Shown here one piece after another: positions 1 through 10,923 of a DNA stretch of 64,000 bases. A program made the translations under genes and the position numbers. The notes under the pieces are model-generated. The model was not told where the DNA came from and searched no databases. It saw only the letters and a program-made list of their open reading frames with translations. This DNA comes from Sphingomonas hankookensis. GTDB taxonomy: Bacteria; Pseudomonadota; Alphaproteobacteria; Sphingomonadales; Sphingomonadaceae. Within the stretch, counting starts at the first letter, position 1; each line of letters begins with the position of its first letter. The DNA lies in assembly GCF_022664465.1 (NCBI RefSeq), contig NZ_JAKREV010000002.1, positions 310,001-374,000 of the forward strand, read 5' to 3'.

Positions 1-709
1 TTACTTCAGCACCCGCATGAACAAGATTGCGGAAGATATTGCGTTTGCTGCCAAAATCGATCGCAACGACGTGCGGGCGCGATGGGCTTTGTGCGACACC
101 TTCGCCACCTTCGGCGGTCAGGCTGTCGTCATACCCCTTGCCCAGATGCCACGCCCCGCCGGCCCAGCCATAATGCGTTTCGCACGACACCGACTTGGCA
201 AGGTCCATGCCCTCCAGCCCCGGCCATGCCTGCGCCTGTGCCAGCAGCGCCGGGATGTCGAACTCACCCGTAGCCGAATGCGCGATCACCCCGTTCGGCG
301 CCCCGCCCTGCCGGATGCGACGGGTCAGCGCCCGCGTATCGATCCCGGCCAGCCCGATCCGGTTGTGCCGCGCCATCCATGCGTCCAGATGCTCGTTCGA
401 CCGGAAGTTCGACGGTGCGGTCACGTCCTCACGGACGATCATGCCCAGCGCGTGCGGGTCGTTCGCCTCGACGTCATCGACGTTGGTGCCGACATTGCCG
501 ATGTGGGGGAAGGTGAAGGTGATGATCTGCCCGGCGAAGGACGGATCGGTCATGATTTCCTGATAGCCGGTCATCGCGGTGTGGAAGCACACCTCGCCCA
601 CCGCTGCGCCTTCCGCGCCAAAACCACGCCCCCACAGCACGTCGCCATTGGCGAGGACGAGGACACCCGTAGCTCCGTCGGGCATGGCGAAAGGCTTGGC
701 GTCGGCCAT
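1..709 (-). CDS. carA: Carbamoyl-phosphate synthase small subunit (partial, 3' end outside window)
   Basis: This gene encodes the glutaminase subunit of carbamoyl-phosphate synthase, which passes ammonia from glutamine to CarB for arginine and pyrimidine synthesis. About 236 N-terminal residues are present. They include the small-chain domain signature GYQEIMTDPSFAGQIITFT near residue 50 and the linker DFGSKRNIFRNLV, which leads into the class I glutamine amidotransferase domain. The catalytic Cys/His part lies beyond base 1. The ATG at 709 is preceded by AGGAG about 12 nt upstream. The gene is divergent from the yqeY-like gene across a 145-nt gap. The truncation is only the window edge; no frameshift was seen. 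Confidence 0.93.
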   Translation of the reverse strand, partial: MADAKPFAMPDGATGVLVLANGDVLWGRGFGAEGAAVGEVCFHTAMTGYQEIMTDPSFAGQIITFTFPHIGNVGTNVDDVEANDPHALGMIVREDVTAPSNFRSNEHLDAWMARHNRIGLAGIDTRALTRRIRQGGAPNGVIAHSATGEFDIPALLAQAQAWPGLEGMDLAKSVSCETHYGWAGGAWHLGKGYDDSLTAEGGEGVAQSPSRPHVVAIDFGSKRNIFRNLVHAGAEV

Positions 710-854
710 GATAGGCGGGCACTCCTGGGTTGGTCTGATGATGTCGCTAAGCGGTGGCGGCTAATCCCAACCCCGCCCCCCGTCAATCCTGTGATCGCCG
801 ATCGATTGCGGCTAGGGGTGATCGCTTACCCGAATAAACGACATTGGAACCGCC

Positions 855-1307
855 ATGATTCGCGACACCATCAAGGACGCGCTGGTCACCGCCATGAAGG
901 GCGGGGACAAGGAAAGCACCGCCACGATCCGCCTGATCCAGTCGTCGATCAAGAACCGCGATATCGAGGCCCGCACCGGCAAGGCCCCCGACAGCGACGA
1001 TGCGCTGGTGGTCGAGGTCTTGCAAAAAATGGTCAAGCAGCGCCGCGAATCGATCGAGATGTACGAAAAGGGCAACCGCCCCGAACTCGCCGCCGCCGAA
1101 GCGCGCGAGGTGACCGTCATCGAACGTTTCCTTCCCACACAGATGGACGAAGCGCAGACCGCCGCGGCGATCGAGGCGATCAAGACCGAGCTGAATGCGG
1201 CGGGCATGAAGGACATGGGCCGCGTGATGGCCGAACTGAAATCGCGCCACGGCAGCGAACTCGACATGAGCAAGGCTAGCGCCGCGGTGAAGGCCGCATT
1301 AAGCTGA
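855..1307 (+). CDS. GatB/YqeY domain-containing protein
   Basis: This is a 150-residue protein made almost entirely of the YqeY domain, which is related to the tRNA-binding tail of the amidotransferase subunit GatB. It starts MIRDTIKDALVTAMK and carries the typical core motif IERFLPTQM near residue 93. It lies 63 bp upstream of dnaG on the same strand, a placement common in alphaproteobacteria, where yqeY, dnaG and rpoD form a macromolecular-synthesis cluster. Its cellular role is not established. A tRNA-related role is usually inferred from the GatB similarity. The length is typical of the family. Confidence 0.9.
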   Translation: MIRDTIKDALVTAMKGGDKESTATIRLIQSSIKNRDIEARTGKAPDSDDALVVEVLQKMVKQRRESIEMYEKGNRPELAAAEAREVTVIERFLPTQMDEAQTAAAIEAIKTELNAAGMKDMGRVMAELKSRHGSELDMSKASAAVKAALS

Positions 1308-1370
1308 CCAGCCTATAGCGGTCACCCTTTAGACGTTGCTCGAACCGAGCGGTTTGGGCTATGTGCGCGT

Positions 1371-3176
1371 ATGACTCTTTCGCCCCAATTTCTGGATGAA
1401 CTTCGGGCGCGCACGACCTTGTCGGCGCTGGTCGGCAAGTCGGTGAAGCTCCAGCGCTCGGGTAACGAGCACAAGGCGTGCTGCCCGTTCCATACCGAGA
1501 AGACGCCGAGCTTCTGGGTCAATGACGACAAGGGTTTCTACCACTGCTTCGGCTGTGGCGCGCATGGCGATGCGATCCGCTGGATGACCGACCAGCGCGG
1601 CCTGCCCTTCATCGACGCGGTAAAGGAACTGGCCGCCGCCGCCGGCATGGAAATGCCCGCGCAGGACGCGCGCTCGGCCAAGCAGGCGGAGCGCGCCAAG
1701 GGCCTGCACGAACTGATGGCCGACGCGCAGAGCTGGTTCGTAGACCGGCTGAGCGACGAAGGCGGCATCGCCCGCGACGCGCTGGCCAAGCGCGGGATCA
1801 AGCCCGAAACGGCACGCGCGTTCGGCATGGGCTATGCCCCCGACGCACGCGGCCGGATGAAGGCGGCGCTGGCGTCGTACGGCGATCCGATGCTGGTCGA
1901 ATCGGGCATGCTGATCTCTGTCGAGGGCAAGGAACCCTATGACCGGTTCCGCGGCCGCCTGATGATCCCGATCCGCGATGCGCGCGGGCGGACGATCGCG
2001 TTCGGCGGGCGTATTCTCGGCGACGGCGAGCCTAAATATCTCAACTCGCCCGAAACCCCGCTCTTCGACAAGGGGCGCACGCTCTACAATATCGACCGGG
2101 CACAGACCGCGGCGCGCAAGGCCAAGCGAGTGATCGCGGTCGAAGGCTATATGGACGTCATCGCTCTGGCACAGGCCGGGTTCGATGAGGTCGTGGCGCC
2201 GCTCGGCACTGCCCTTACCGAGCACCAGCTCGAACGGCTGTGGCGGATGGCGGACGTGCCGATCCTGTGCTTCGACGGCGATGCGGCGGGGATCAAGGCC
2301 GCGCGCCGCGCCGCCGAACGCGCGCTGCCACTGCTACAGCCGGGCAAGAGCATCGCGATTGTCACCATTCCCGACGGCATGGACCCCGACGATCTGGTCC
2401 GTGCCGAAGGACCGCAGGCGTTCGAGGATTTGCTTGCGCGGCGCGAATCATTGTCCGATTTCCTGTGGCGGCTCGAACTAGCCACGCTGCCCCCCGGCGC
2501 TGGCCCCGACGAGCGGGCAGCATTCGAACACGAACTGGCACGCCTTGCCGGCACGATCGGCCACGAAGGCATTCGCCGCGAGTATTTCCGGACGTTCAAA
2601 GACCAGTTCTTCGCCCTGTTCGGTGCGAAAGACCGCCGCCTGCGCATCGTCGCCAACGACATGGCGGCGGCGGTGGACATCAAAAAGGTCGATCTGGTTT
2701 TCGCGTTTCAGCGCGCGATATTGATGGGATTGATGCAGCACGTAGATGTGCTGAAACGGCACTGTGAACTCGTAGCCCAGGTACCGATCGTAAATGGGCT
2801 GTTGCGTCGTTGGCGCGATAATTTGATCGATCTTGCGATCTATCGCAACGATCTGACCGAAAGCCTGCTTGGCGATACGATCGCCAGCGACCGGCAACTG
2901 GCGGAATTGGCACGGCGCGACAAGCAGATCGACCTCGCCTTCAGTTTCTGGCTACGCGACACGGACCCGACCGTCGCCGAAACCGACCTGCTACACGTCA
3001 TCCAGATTTTGGTCGACGAACAGGCCTGCCGCCGTGCGGAAAATGCTGCGGCCGAGCGGTGCCGACAGGACACGACCGAGCGCACCTTCGCCGAATATCA
3101 GCAGGCACGGTCCGACCATGCGGCAGTGCAGGCACGCATCCGCGACTGGATGGAGGAACTGGACGAGGCGGCTTGA
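1371..3176 (+). CDS. dnaG: DNA primase
   Basis: DnaG makes RNA primers for DNA replication, working with the replicative helicase. The 601-residue product has the N-terminal CHC2 zinc finger with ligands C38, H41, C59 and C62. A TOPRIM catalytic domain follows, with the conserved acidic residue E258 in the motif VEGYMDVIAL and the downstream FDGDAAG motif near residue 302. The remainder is the helicase-interacting C-terminal region, which is poorly conserved as usual. The gene follows the yqeY-like gene and precedes rpoD, so the classic dnaG-rpoD order is kept. No anomalies were seen. Confidence 0.97.
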   Translation: MTLSPQFLDELRARTTLSALVGKSVKLQRSGNEHKACCPFHTEKTPSFWVNDDKGFYHCFGCGAHGDAIRWMTDQRGLPFIDAVKELAAAAGMEMPAQDARSAKQAERAKGLHELMADAQSWFVDRLSDEGGIARDALAKRGIKPETARAFGMGYAPDARGRMKAALASYGDPMLVESGMLISVEGKEPYDRFRGRLMIPIRDARGRTIAFGGRILGDGEPKYLNSPETPLFDKGRTLYNIDRAQTAARKAKRVIAVEGYMDVIALAQAGFDEVVAPLGTALTEHQLERLWRMADVPILCFDGDAAGIKAARRAAERALPLLQPGKSIAIVTIPDGMDPDDLVRAEGPQAFEDLLARRESLSDFLWRLELATLPPGAGPDERAAFEHELARLAGTIGHEGIRREYFRTFKDQFFALFGAKDRRLRIVANDMAAAVDIKKVDLVFAFQRAILMGLMQHVDVLKRHCELVAQVPIVNGLLRRWRDNLIDLAIYRNDLTESLLGDTIASDRQLAELARRDKQIDLAFSFWLRDTDPTVAETDLLHVIQILVDEQACRRAENAAAERCRQDTTERTFAEYQQARSDHAAVQARIRDWMEELDEAA

Positions 3177-3340
3177 TCCCCGTCCGCCCGCTACCCATAT
3201 CGCCGCCATAGAATTGCCCTGAATCTAGCTGTCGCCCCGATGATTGCACGCTCTTGGCTTGCAAAACCCGTGGGCTCGGACAAAGACGACGGGTAAAATG
3301 GCGCAAACACACGCGCTGCGTAAATTTCTGAGGGTTATTG

Positions 3341-5383
<2,043 letters not shown>

Positions 5384-5389
5384 TCGACC

Positions 5390-5421
5390 CCGCCCCGGCC
5401 CTTACCAAAGCGCCGGGGCGG
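5390..5421 (+). terminator. Hairpin terminator after rpoD
   Basis: A perfect 9-bp GC-rich stem (CCGCCCCGG at 5390-5398 paired with CCGGGGCGG at 5413-5421) with a 14-nt loop begins 7 nt after the rpoD stop. It is followed by TTCGTTTCG, a weak T tract. The position and stem fit an intrinsic terminator. The poor T run means that termination strength is inferred. Confidence 0.6.
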
Positions 5422-5569
5422 TTCGTTTCGGGACAATATCGAACCGCGTAACTGCTTGGTCATCGCGGTTAAATTCGCGGCAACCGTGTTCCTACGCGCT
5501 TGGGTTATCTATTGCCGTCATACCGATGATCGAACGGGCGGCGCCCGTGCACGATCAGGGAGCCGGCGG

Positions 5570-6226
5570 TTGATAGTGGCGATTGCGAACAGGGACGGTT
5601 GCGATGCGGCGGAACGGCTTTCGCGGATCGTTCTGGCCGACGGCAGCGCCGGGCATGTCGCGCCGGTCCGGCTGGCACGCGCCGACGCCCTGTTGCGCGA
5701 TGTCGCCGACGCGCTGCACCAGTTGTGCTCGCTCCACGGCCGCCATCCGGGCGTAGTCGACTATGCTGTCCGCGCCGATCAACACCCGGCCGCGGCCGAA
5801 TGGTTCGAACAGGCAGCTGCGGCCTTTGCCGATGAGCGCGCCTATCTGATCCGTGTATCGGCCGCCGCCGGTCCCCCGCCCGGCACGCCAAGACAGGCGG
5901 CGGCCGAAGCGGCGCTGGCCGCCCAGCGCCACGCGATCGACCTGCTGGCGAGATCGGTGCGTCCCGGCTGTGCGCTCGGCGCAGCGATCGGCGTCACGCT
6001 CGACTGGCCGGTGATCCGCCGCCCGCTCGATGCCGCCGCGATCCGGCTCGGACTGGACACACTGCCGAACCATCTCCCCTCGCCGGCGCAGACGATGCGG
6101 CTGATCGATACGGTGACCGGCGACGGCCCGATCGAACGCGCCATGACCTTTGGCCTGCAGCAGTTGCTGGCGCAGCATCGCGGGTTGTGGGACCTGCTGG
6201 TCGCGCGCGCCGAAAGCCGCGGCTAG
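5570..6226 (+). CDS. Hypothetical protein, sphingomonad type (possibly DUF6975)
   Basis: This is an Ala/Arg/Leu-rich, probably cytoplasmic helical protein of about 218 residues. I do not recognise a catalytic motif. Conserved-looking blocks are LHQLCSLHGRHPGVVDYAV near residue 45 and ERAMTFGLQQLLAQHRGLWD near the C-terminus. From memory it resembles a family seen mainly in sphingomonads (perhaps DUF6975), which is a low-certainty recall. The frame is open from a TTG at 5456, but that start has no ribosome-binding site. AGGGAG at 5557-5562 sits correctly for TTG 5570 or GTG 5576, so I chose 5570. It stands alone between the rpoD terminator and the moxR-like gene. Confidence 0.65.
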   Translation: MIVAIANRDGCDAAERLSRIVLADGSAGHVAPVRLARADALLRDVADALHQLCSLHGRHPGVVDYAVRADQHPAAAEWFEQAAAAFADERAYLIRVSAAAGPPPGTPRQAAAEAALAAQRHAIDLLARSVRPGCALGAAIGVTLDWPVIRRPLDAAAIRLGLDTLPNHLPSPAQTMRLIDTVTGDGPIERAMTFGLQQLLAQHRGLWDLLVARAESRG

Positions 6227-6448
6227 CGCGGTTTGCGACCAGGTTGGATCACCGGCACGGAGGTGATTTCGGTTCGGGGCAAGGCGAGAGGAGGGAGCGA
6301 TCCTAGAGCATCGTGACAGACGAGCAACGCCGTCCCGGATCGAGAGCGCCCCGCCGCGGCAGTGGTCGCCCGCAGGGCGATGACGGTGGTTCAAGTTGGT
6401 CGGGAACCGCGCTAGCGCCCGCGCGCGTCCCCGCCTATCGTCCTGCCT

Positions 6449-7306
6449 ATGACAGGACAGCCGATGCGCTTCGAAGGAACCGAGGGATATGTCGCGACCG
6501 ACGACCTGAAGGTCGCGGTCAATGCGGCGGTGACGCTGCGCCGCCCGTTGCTGGTGAAGGGGGAGCCCGGCACCGGCAAGACGGTGCTGGCGCAGGAGAT
6601 CGCGCGAGCCGTCGGTGCGCCGCTGATCGAATGGAACGTCAAGTCGACCACGCGCGCGCAACAGGGGCTATACGAATATGACGCCGTGGCGCGGCTGCGC
6701 GACGGGCAACTCGGCGATCCGCGCGTCCACGACATTGCCAACTATATTCGCCGCGGCAAATTGTGGGAGGCGTTCGTCAGCCCGGTGTTGCCCGTCCTGC
6801 TGATCGACGAGATCGACAAGGCCGATATCGAATTTCCCAACGATCTGCTCCACGAACTCGATCGCATGGCGTTCGACGTCTACGAAACGGGTGAACGGGT
6901 GGCTGCGCGCGAACGACCGATCGTGGTGATCACGTCGAACAACGAAAAGGAACTGCCCGACGCGTTCCTGCGCCGTTGCTTCTTCCACTATATCCGTTTC
7001 CCCGATCGCGCGACGATGCAGGCGATCCTCGACGTGCATTTTCCGGGGATACAAAAGCTGCTGGTGAACCGCGCGCTCGACCTGTTCTTCGCGGTACGCG
7101 ACACGCCGGGGCTGAAGAAGAAGCCGTCGACCAGCGAACTGATCGACTGGCTGAAGCTGCTGCTGCACGACGCCATGCCGCTCGACGTGCTGGCGTCGCA
7201 CGACCCGGCAAAGGCGATTCCGCCGCTGCACGGTGCGCTCCTGAAGAACGAGGCCGATGTCATGCTGTTCGAACGGCTCGCCTTCCTGCACCGCCGGCAG
7301 AGCTGA
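6449..7306 (+). CDS. MoxR-family AAA+ ATPase
   Basis: This is a 285-residue AAA+ ATPase of the MoxR type. These enzymes act as chaperones or metal-insertion ATPases together with von Willebrand factor A (VWA) proteins. Walker A is GEPGTGKT at residues 38-45, Walker B is VLLIDEIDKAD near residue 115, and sensor 1 is VVITSNNEKEL near residue 157. The start is the ATG at 6449. A CoxE-like VWA protein, the usual partner, lies three genes downstream at 9374-10552 on the same strand, separated by a CHAP protein and a membrane glycosyltransferase-like protein. The ATPase and VWA pairing is well known. The client protein here is unknown. Confidence 0.88.
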   Translation: MTGQPMRFEGTEGYVATDDLKVAVNAAVTLRRPLLVKGEPGTGKTVLAQEIARAVGAPLIEWNVKSTTRAQQGLYEYDAVARLRDGQLGDPRVHDIANYIRRGKLWEAFVSPVLPVLLIDEIDKADIEFPNDLLHELDRMAFDVYETGERVAARERPIVVITSNNEKELPDAFLRRCFFHYIRFPDRATMQAILDVHFPGIQKLLVNRALDLFFAVRDTPGLKKKPSTSELIDWLKLLLHDAMPLDVLASHDPAKAIPPLHGALLKNEADVMLFERLAFLHRRQS

Positions 7307-7409
7307 CGCGCGACCAGCCGTTGCATCCGGGCGGCAGGATGTGGCGGAAACCGTTCGTTAACCGTAATCGCCAACCGATTGGCGAGGAACGCGTAGCACA
7401 ATCGGGCGC

Positions 7410-7952
7410 ATGTTCGGTTCGCTTATCCGGGGCCTGTTGCTCCTCGTCTTTGCCGGTGCCGCAAGCTTCCCGCTCGGGGCACGTTCGCTGCTCGATTATG
7501 TCGGGCAGTGCGTCCCCTTCGCGCGCGCCGCGTCCGGGGTCGAAATCTATGGCGACGCCTGGACCTGGTGGGATCAGGCCGACGGACGCTATCCGCGGGG
7601 ACAAACGCCGCGGGTCGGTGCGGTGCTGACCTTCGAAAAGACATCGCGCCTGCCGCTCGGCCATGTCCTCGTCATCAGCCGTGTCGTCGAGCCGCGCGTG
7701 GCGATGGTGACGCACGCCAACTGGTCGCGGATCAACGGCGTCCGCGGCGGGGTCGAACAGGACGTGACGGTGTTCGACGTGTCGCGCAAGGGCGACTGGA
7801 CGCGGGTCAAGGTCTGGTATCGCGACTCGCAGGGGCTGGGCAGCTCGGAATATCCGACCCACGGCTTCATCTACGGCCCCCGCCCGGCGGCGGAACTTAG
7901 CAGTGATGCGCCGGACTATGTCGGGTCGCTGATCGACGCCTACGCCCGCTAG
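7410..7952 (+). CDS. Secreted CHAP-domain peptidoglycan hydrolase-like protein
   Basis: This 180-residue protein starts with a hydrophobic signal or anchor segment (residues 1-24) followed by a CHAP domain. The nucleophile is probably C34 in DYVGQCVPFARAAS, and the catalytic His is H85 in LPLGHVLVI. CHAP enzymes act as cysteine amidases or endopeptidases on peptidoglycan or on glutathione-like amides. The protein is short and carries no separate wall-binding domain. It begins 103 bp after the moxR-like gene and ends 40 bp before a membrane glycosyltransferase-like gene, so co-transcription with both is plausible. The exact substrate cannot be told from sequence. Confidence 0.82.
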   Translation: MFGSLIRGLLLLVFAGAASFPLGARSLLDYVGQCVPFARAASGVEIYGDAWTWWDQADGRYPRGQTPRVGAVLTFEKTSRLPLGHVLVISRVVEPRVAMVTHANWSRINGVRGGVEQDVTVFDVSRKGDWTRVKVWYRDSQGLGSSEYPTHGFIYGPRPAAELSSDAPDYVGSLIDAYAR

Positions 7953-7992
7953 ACGCTTGGCCGCCGGCGATCCCCTCGGCTAGACCGGCGTG

Positions 7993-9363
7993 ATGGGGAC
8001 AGGGACACGCGATACGCCATGGGCGATCGTTGCGATCATCACACTGGTGGGATTGCTGCTGCGCTGCCTCGCCGCGCGGGGCGGGTTGTGGCTGGACGAG
8101 GCGTGGTCGGCGATCTTCGCGTACGACAGCGCCACCCCGGGGGGGGTGCTGTTCCGCATCAACCACGACAACAACCATCACCTCAACACGCTGTGGCTGC
8201 AATGGGTCGGCGCCGACGCGTCCCCGATGCTCCAGCGGACGCTATCGATCGTCAGCGGTACCGCGACGATCCCGGTTGCCGCAGCGATTGCAGCCCGGCG
8301 CAGGCCGACGGCGGCGATCGTTGCCGCACTGGCCTTTACCCTTTCCCCCTTCCTGCTGATCTACGGTACGGAGGCGCGGGGCTATGCGCCGATGCTGTTC
8401 GCGTTCGTCGTCGCGATCGCGTCGATTGATCGCTGGCTGACGGAGGAGACGGCGTCACCGGCGACCGCGCTGGCACTTGCGGCGCTGCTGGGCTGTCTCG
8501 CACAGGCGACGATGGTGTTCGGCCTCGTTGCGCTCGGCCTGTGGGTGCTGCTCGACCGGACGCGTGCGCTGGGGCCGGGGCGCGGCGTCGCGGCAACGTT
8601 GCGGGTGTTCGCACCGGCGGCGGCCGTCGTGCTGCTGCTCGTCGCGCTCGCATGGAGTGCGGCGGCGAACAGTCCCACCGGCTTTCAGTTCGGCAATCGT
8701 GAGCCGCACGACTGGGACAAATGGGGGCAGGCGCTCGACCAGCTCTGGGGCTGGAGCCTCGGCGTGCCGCTGCTCCTGCTACCAATCGCATTGCTGGCGC
8801 GGGTGGCGCGCGACCGGTTGTGGACGCTTGCGCTGCTGACCGCCCTGTTGTTGCCGCTGACCATCGGCCTGCTCGCGCTCCCTAATAGCGGCGGCGCGCG
8901 CTATTATGCGGTTGCCGTCCCGCCCGTGCTGCTCTGCGCAGCGATCGCGCTGCCCAACGCATGGGCCCGCGGACTAGGCTGGCGATCGCTCGCTGTCGTG
9001 ATTGTCGTCGCCTTCAGCGCCTCGACCGCGCTGCGCGATGCCCAAGTAATCACCAACCTGCGCGGCGACCCCGGTCGCGTCGTCGCCACCCTCGCCCGCG
9101 TCGCACCACAGGGCGCGAGTGTCTCGGTCGATCATTCGCGCTCAACCGCGATACTGACCGCCGCCGCCCGTTCGCAGCATTACGCCCTGACGCTCGCCGA
9201 CAACCCCTGCCCGCCGGCCTGCTTTCACTTCGTCGAGCGCGACGGCGACGCCCCCTTCCCCGCCCCGCTGATCCTGTGCGGTCGCCGCTATCGCGAGATC
9301 GCGCGGGGCGACCCGGCCGGGCTGTCGGGAACGCACTGGCGCCTGTACGCCGCGCTGCGCTAG
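7993..9363 (+). CDS. Polytopic membrane protein, GT39/ArnT-like glycosyltransferase
   Basis: This 456-residue integral membrane protein has roughly ten hydrophobic segments. The first periplasmic loop carries the acidic motif GLWLDEAWS near residue 32, typical of GT39/GT83 (PMT, ArnT-like) glycosyltransferases that use lipid-linked sugars. It is followed by INHDNNHHLN and by the later EARGYAPML motif, which is common in bacterial members. The last 100 residues form a soluble domain with a likely disulfide-forming pair in NPCPPACFHF. An in-frame GTG lies directly before the ATG at 7993. It ends 10 bp before the CoxE-like gene, so the two are very likely co-transcribed. The acceptor is unknown. 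Confidence 0.8.
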   Translation: MGTGTRDTPWAIVAIITLVGLLLRCLAARGGLWLDEAWSAIFAYDSATPGGVLFRINHDNNHHLNTLWLQWVGADASPMLQRTLSIVSGTATIPVAAAIAARRRPTAAIVAALAFTLSPFLLIYGTEARGYAPMLFAFVVAIASIDRWLTEETASPATALALAALLGCLAQATMVFGLVALGLWVLLDRTRALGPGRGVAATLRVFAPAAAVVLLLVALAWSAAANSPTGFQFGNREPHDWDKWGQALDQLWGWSLGVPLLLLPIALLARVARDRLWTLALLTALLLPLTIGLLALPNSGGARYYAVAVPPVLLCAAIALPNAWARGLGWRSLAVVIVVAFSASTALRDAQVITNLRGDPGRVVATLARVAPQGASVSVDHSRSTAILTAAARSQHYALTLADNPCPPACFHFVERDGDAPFPAPLILCGRRYREIARGDPAGLSGTHWRLYAALR

Positions 9364-9373
9364 ACCGGCCGCC

Positions 9374-10552
9374 ATGTTCCAGTCGTTCGTCGAAACCCTG
9401 CGCCGGGTCGGATTGCCGGTCAGCATCCGCGAACACCTGATGCTGGTCGAAGCGATCGATCGCGGCGTCATCGAACCGTCGCTCGACGCCTTCTATCACC
9501 TCGCCCGCGCGACCTTCGTGAAGGACGAGGCGATGGTCGACCGCTTCGATCGCGCATTTAGCGAAGTCTTCAGCGGTATCGCCCATGCGACCGGAGTCGA
9601 TCCGCGACACCTGCCCGCCGACTGGCTGCGCGCCGTCGCCGAACGCTATCTCTCGCCCGAGGACATGGCGAAGATCGCCCCGATCGGCGACTGGGACCAG
9701 TTGATGGACCTGCTGCGCGAACGATTGACCGAACAGGACGAGGCGCATCACGGCGGGTCGAAATGGATCGGCACCGGCGGCACCAGCCCGTTCGGCCATG
9801 GCGGCTATAACCCGGAAGGCATTCGCATCGGTGGAGAGAGCCGCCACAAACGCGCGGTCAAGGTCTGGGAGGCGCGCGAGTTCCGCAACCTCGATAATGG
9901 CCGCGAACTCGGCACGCGCAACCTGAAGGTCGCGCTGCGCCGCCTGCGCCGGTTCGCGCGCGAAGGGCTGGCGGAGGAGATTGACCTCGACGCGACGATC
10001 GCCGGCACCGCGCGACGCGGCTGGCTCGACGTCGCGATGCGGCCCGAACGGCGTAATGCGGTGAAGCTGCTGCTGTTCCTCGACGTCGGCGGATCGATGG
10101 ACCCGTTCATCGAACAGGTGGAGGAGTTGTTCTCCGCCGCGACTGCCGAGTTCCGCCAGCTCGAATTCTTCTACTTCCACAACTGCGTGTACGAAGGCGT
10201 CTGGCGCGACAACCGCCGCCGCTTCGCCGAACGGATCGCGACGACCGACCTGTTGCGTACCTATGGCGCCGACTACCGGCTGGTCATGGTCGGCGACGCG
10301 GCGATGAGCCCGTATGAATTGGTGCAGCCCGGCGGATCGGTCGAACATAACAACGCGGAGGCCGGCGCGGTGTGGCTGCAACGGATGACCGCACACTGGC
10401 GGTCGGCGGCATGGATCAACCCGGTCCCGCAACCGCATTGGGACTGGACCCACTCGACCCGGCTGGTCCGCGACCTGTTCGCCGACCGGATGTATCCGCT
10501 GACGCTAGCTGGATTGGACGATGCGATGCGCGAACTGTCGCGTCGGCGATAA
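9374..10552 (+). CDS. CoxE-like VWA-domain protein
   Basis: This is a 392-residue protein of the CoxE/VWA family that pairs with MoxR ATPases. The N-terminal half is helical. A low-complexity linker GTGGTSPFGHGG at about residue 136 follows, and the VWA domain begins near residue 230. Its metal-ion site is D237-V-G-G-S-M-D243, the form usual in this family rather than the classical DxSxS. The gene begins 10 bp after the membrane glycosyltransferase-like gene, and the matching ATPase is at 6449-7306. The pair is expected to remodel or metallate a client, but no client can be named from the window. Confidence 0.85.
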   Translation: MFQSFVETLRRVGLPVSIREHLMLVEAIDRGVIEPSLDAFYHLARATFVKDEAMVDRFDRAFSEVFSGIAHATGVDPRHLPADWLRAVAERYLSPEDMAKIAPIGDWDQLMDLLRERLTEQDEAHHGGSKWIGTGGTSPFGHGGYNPEGIRIGGESRHKRAVKVWEAREFRNLDNGRELGTRNLKVALRRLRRFAREGLAEEIDLDATIAGTARRGWLDVAMRPERRNAVKLLLFLDVGGSMDPFIEQVEELFSAATAEFRQLEFFYFHNCVYEGVWRDNRRRFAERIATTDLLRTYGADYRLVMVGDAAMSPYELVQPGGSVEHNNAEAGAVWLQRMTAHWRSAAWINPVPQPHWDWTHSTRLVRDLFADRMYPLTLAGLDDAMRELSRRR

Positions 10553-10553
10553 G

Positions 10554-10844
10554 CTAGAAGCGGTCGACCGCGCGGTGCAGTTTGCGCAGCGTTACCTGGT
10601 CGCCGATCGGTGATGCTGCCGCCTCCGCCGCCAGTGCCATCAGTCGCACCGCGCCAAAGCTGGCCGCCAGCCCTTTGAGCCGGAAGGCAGCGGCGCTCCA
10701 CTGCTCGCCCTCGGCCGCTTCCATGACCGCCAGCACCCGCCGGGCGCTGTCGACGAACGCTCCGCGCAACTCGGCGATCAGCTGCGGTTCGTCGCCTACC
10801 GCGGCCGCCAGCGTCGCATCGATCGCACCGGGATCATAAGCCAT
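10554..10844 (-). CDS. Hpt-domain-like protein lacking the phosphorylatable histidine
   Basis: This is a 96-residue single-domain protein with the fold signature of histidine phosphotransfer (Hpt) proteins. The region that normally reads A-H-x-L-K-G-S-A reads AAFRLKGLAASFGA at residues 52-65, and the codon at the active-site position is TTC (Phe) instead of His. The rest of the helix is conserved, including Lys-Gly and SFGA, so the fold is probably intact but phosphotransfer is not possible at the usual site. It converges on the CoxE-like gene with a 1-nt gap and is divergent from the coiled-coil membrane protein gene across 79 bp. A binding or regulatory role is inferred. Confidence 0.8.
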   Translation of the reverse strand: MAYDPGAIDATLAAAVGDEPQLIAELRGAFVDSARRVLAVMEAAEGEQWSAAAFRLKGLAASFGAVRLMALAAEAAASPIGDQVTLRKLHRAVDRF

Positions 10845-10923
10845 GCCACCCGGTTAGCGCGAACGGAGTTAACGCTTCGTTACGGCGCTGTCGCTGGCCA
10901 TCCGATCGTGATAGACCCCGGCC

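Noticed and set aside
17..1279. Long rightward reading frame of about 420 codons over carA and the yqeY-like gene
   Set aside because: It is antisense to carA and out of frame with the yqeY-like gene, with an Arg/His/Pro-rich composition typical of shadow frames in GC-rich DNA.
6313..6448. Small gene upstream of the moxR-like gene
   Set aside because: The frame continues out of phase into the ATPase gene, is Arg/Gly-rich and has no domain. The 222-bp gap holds nothing else that I can support.
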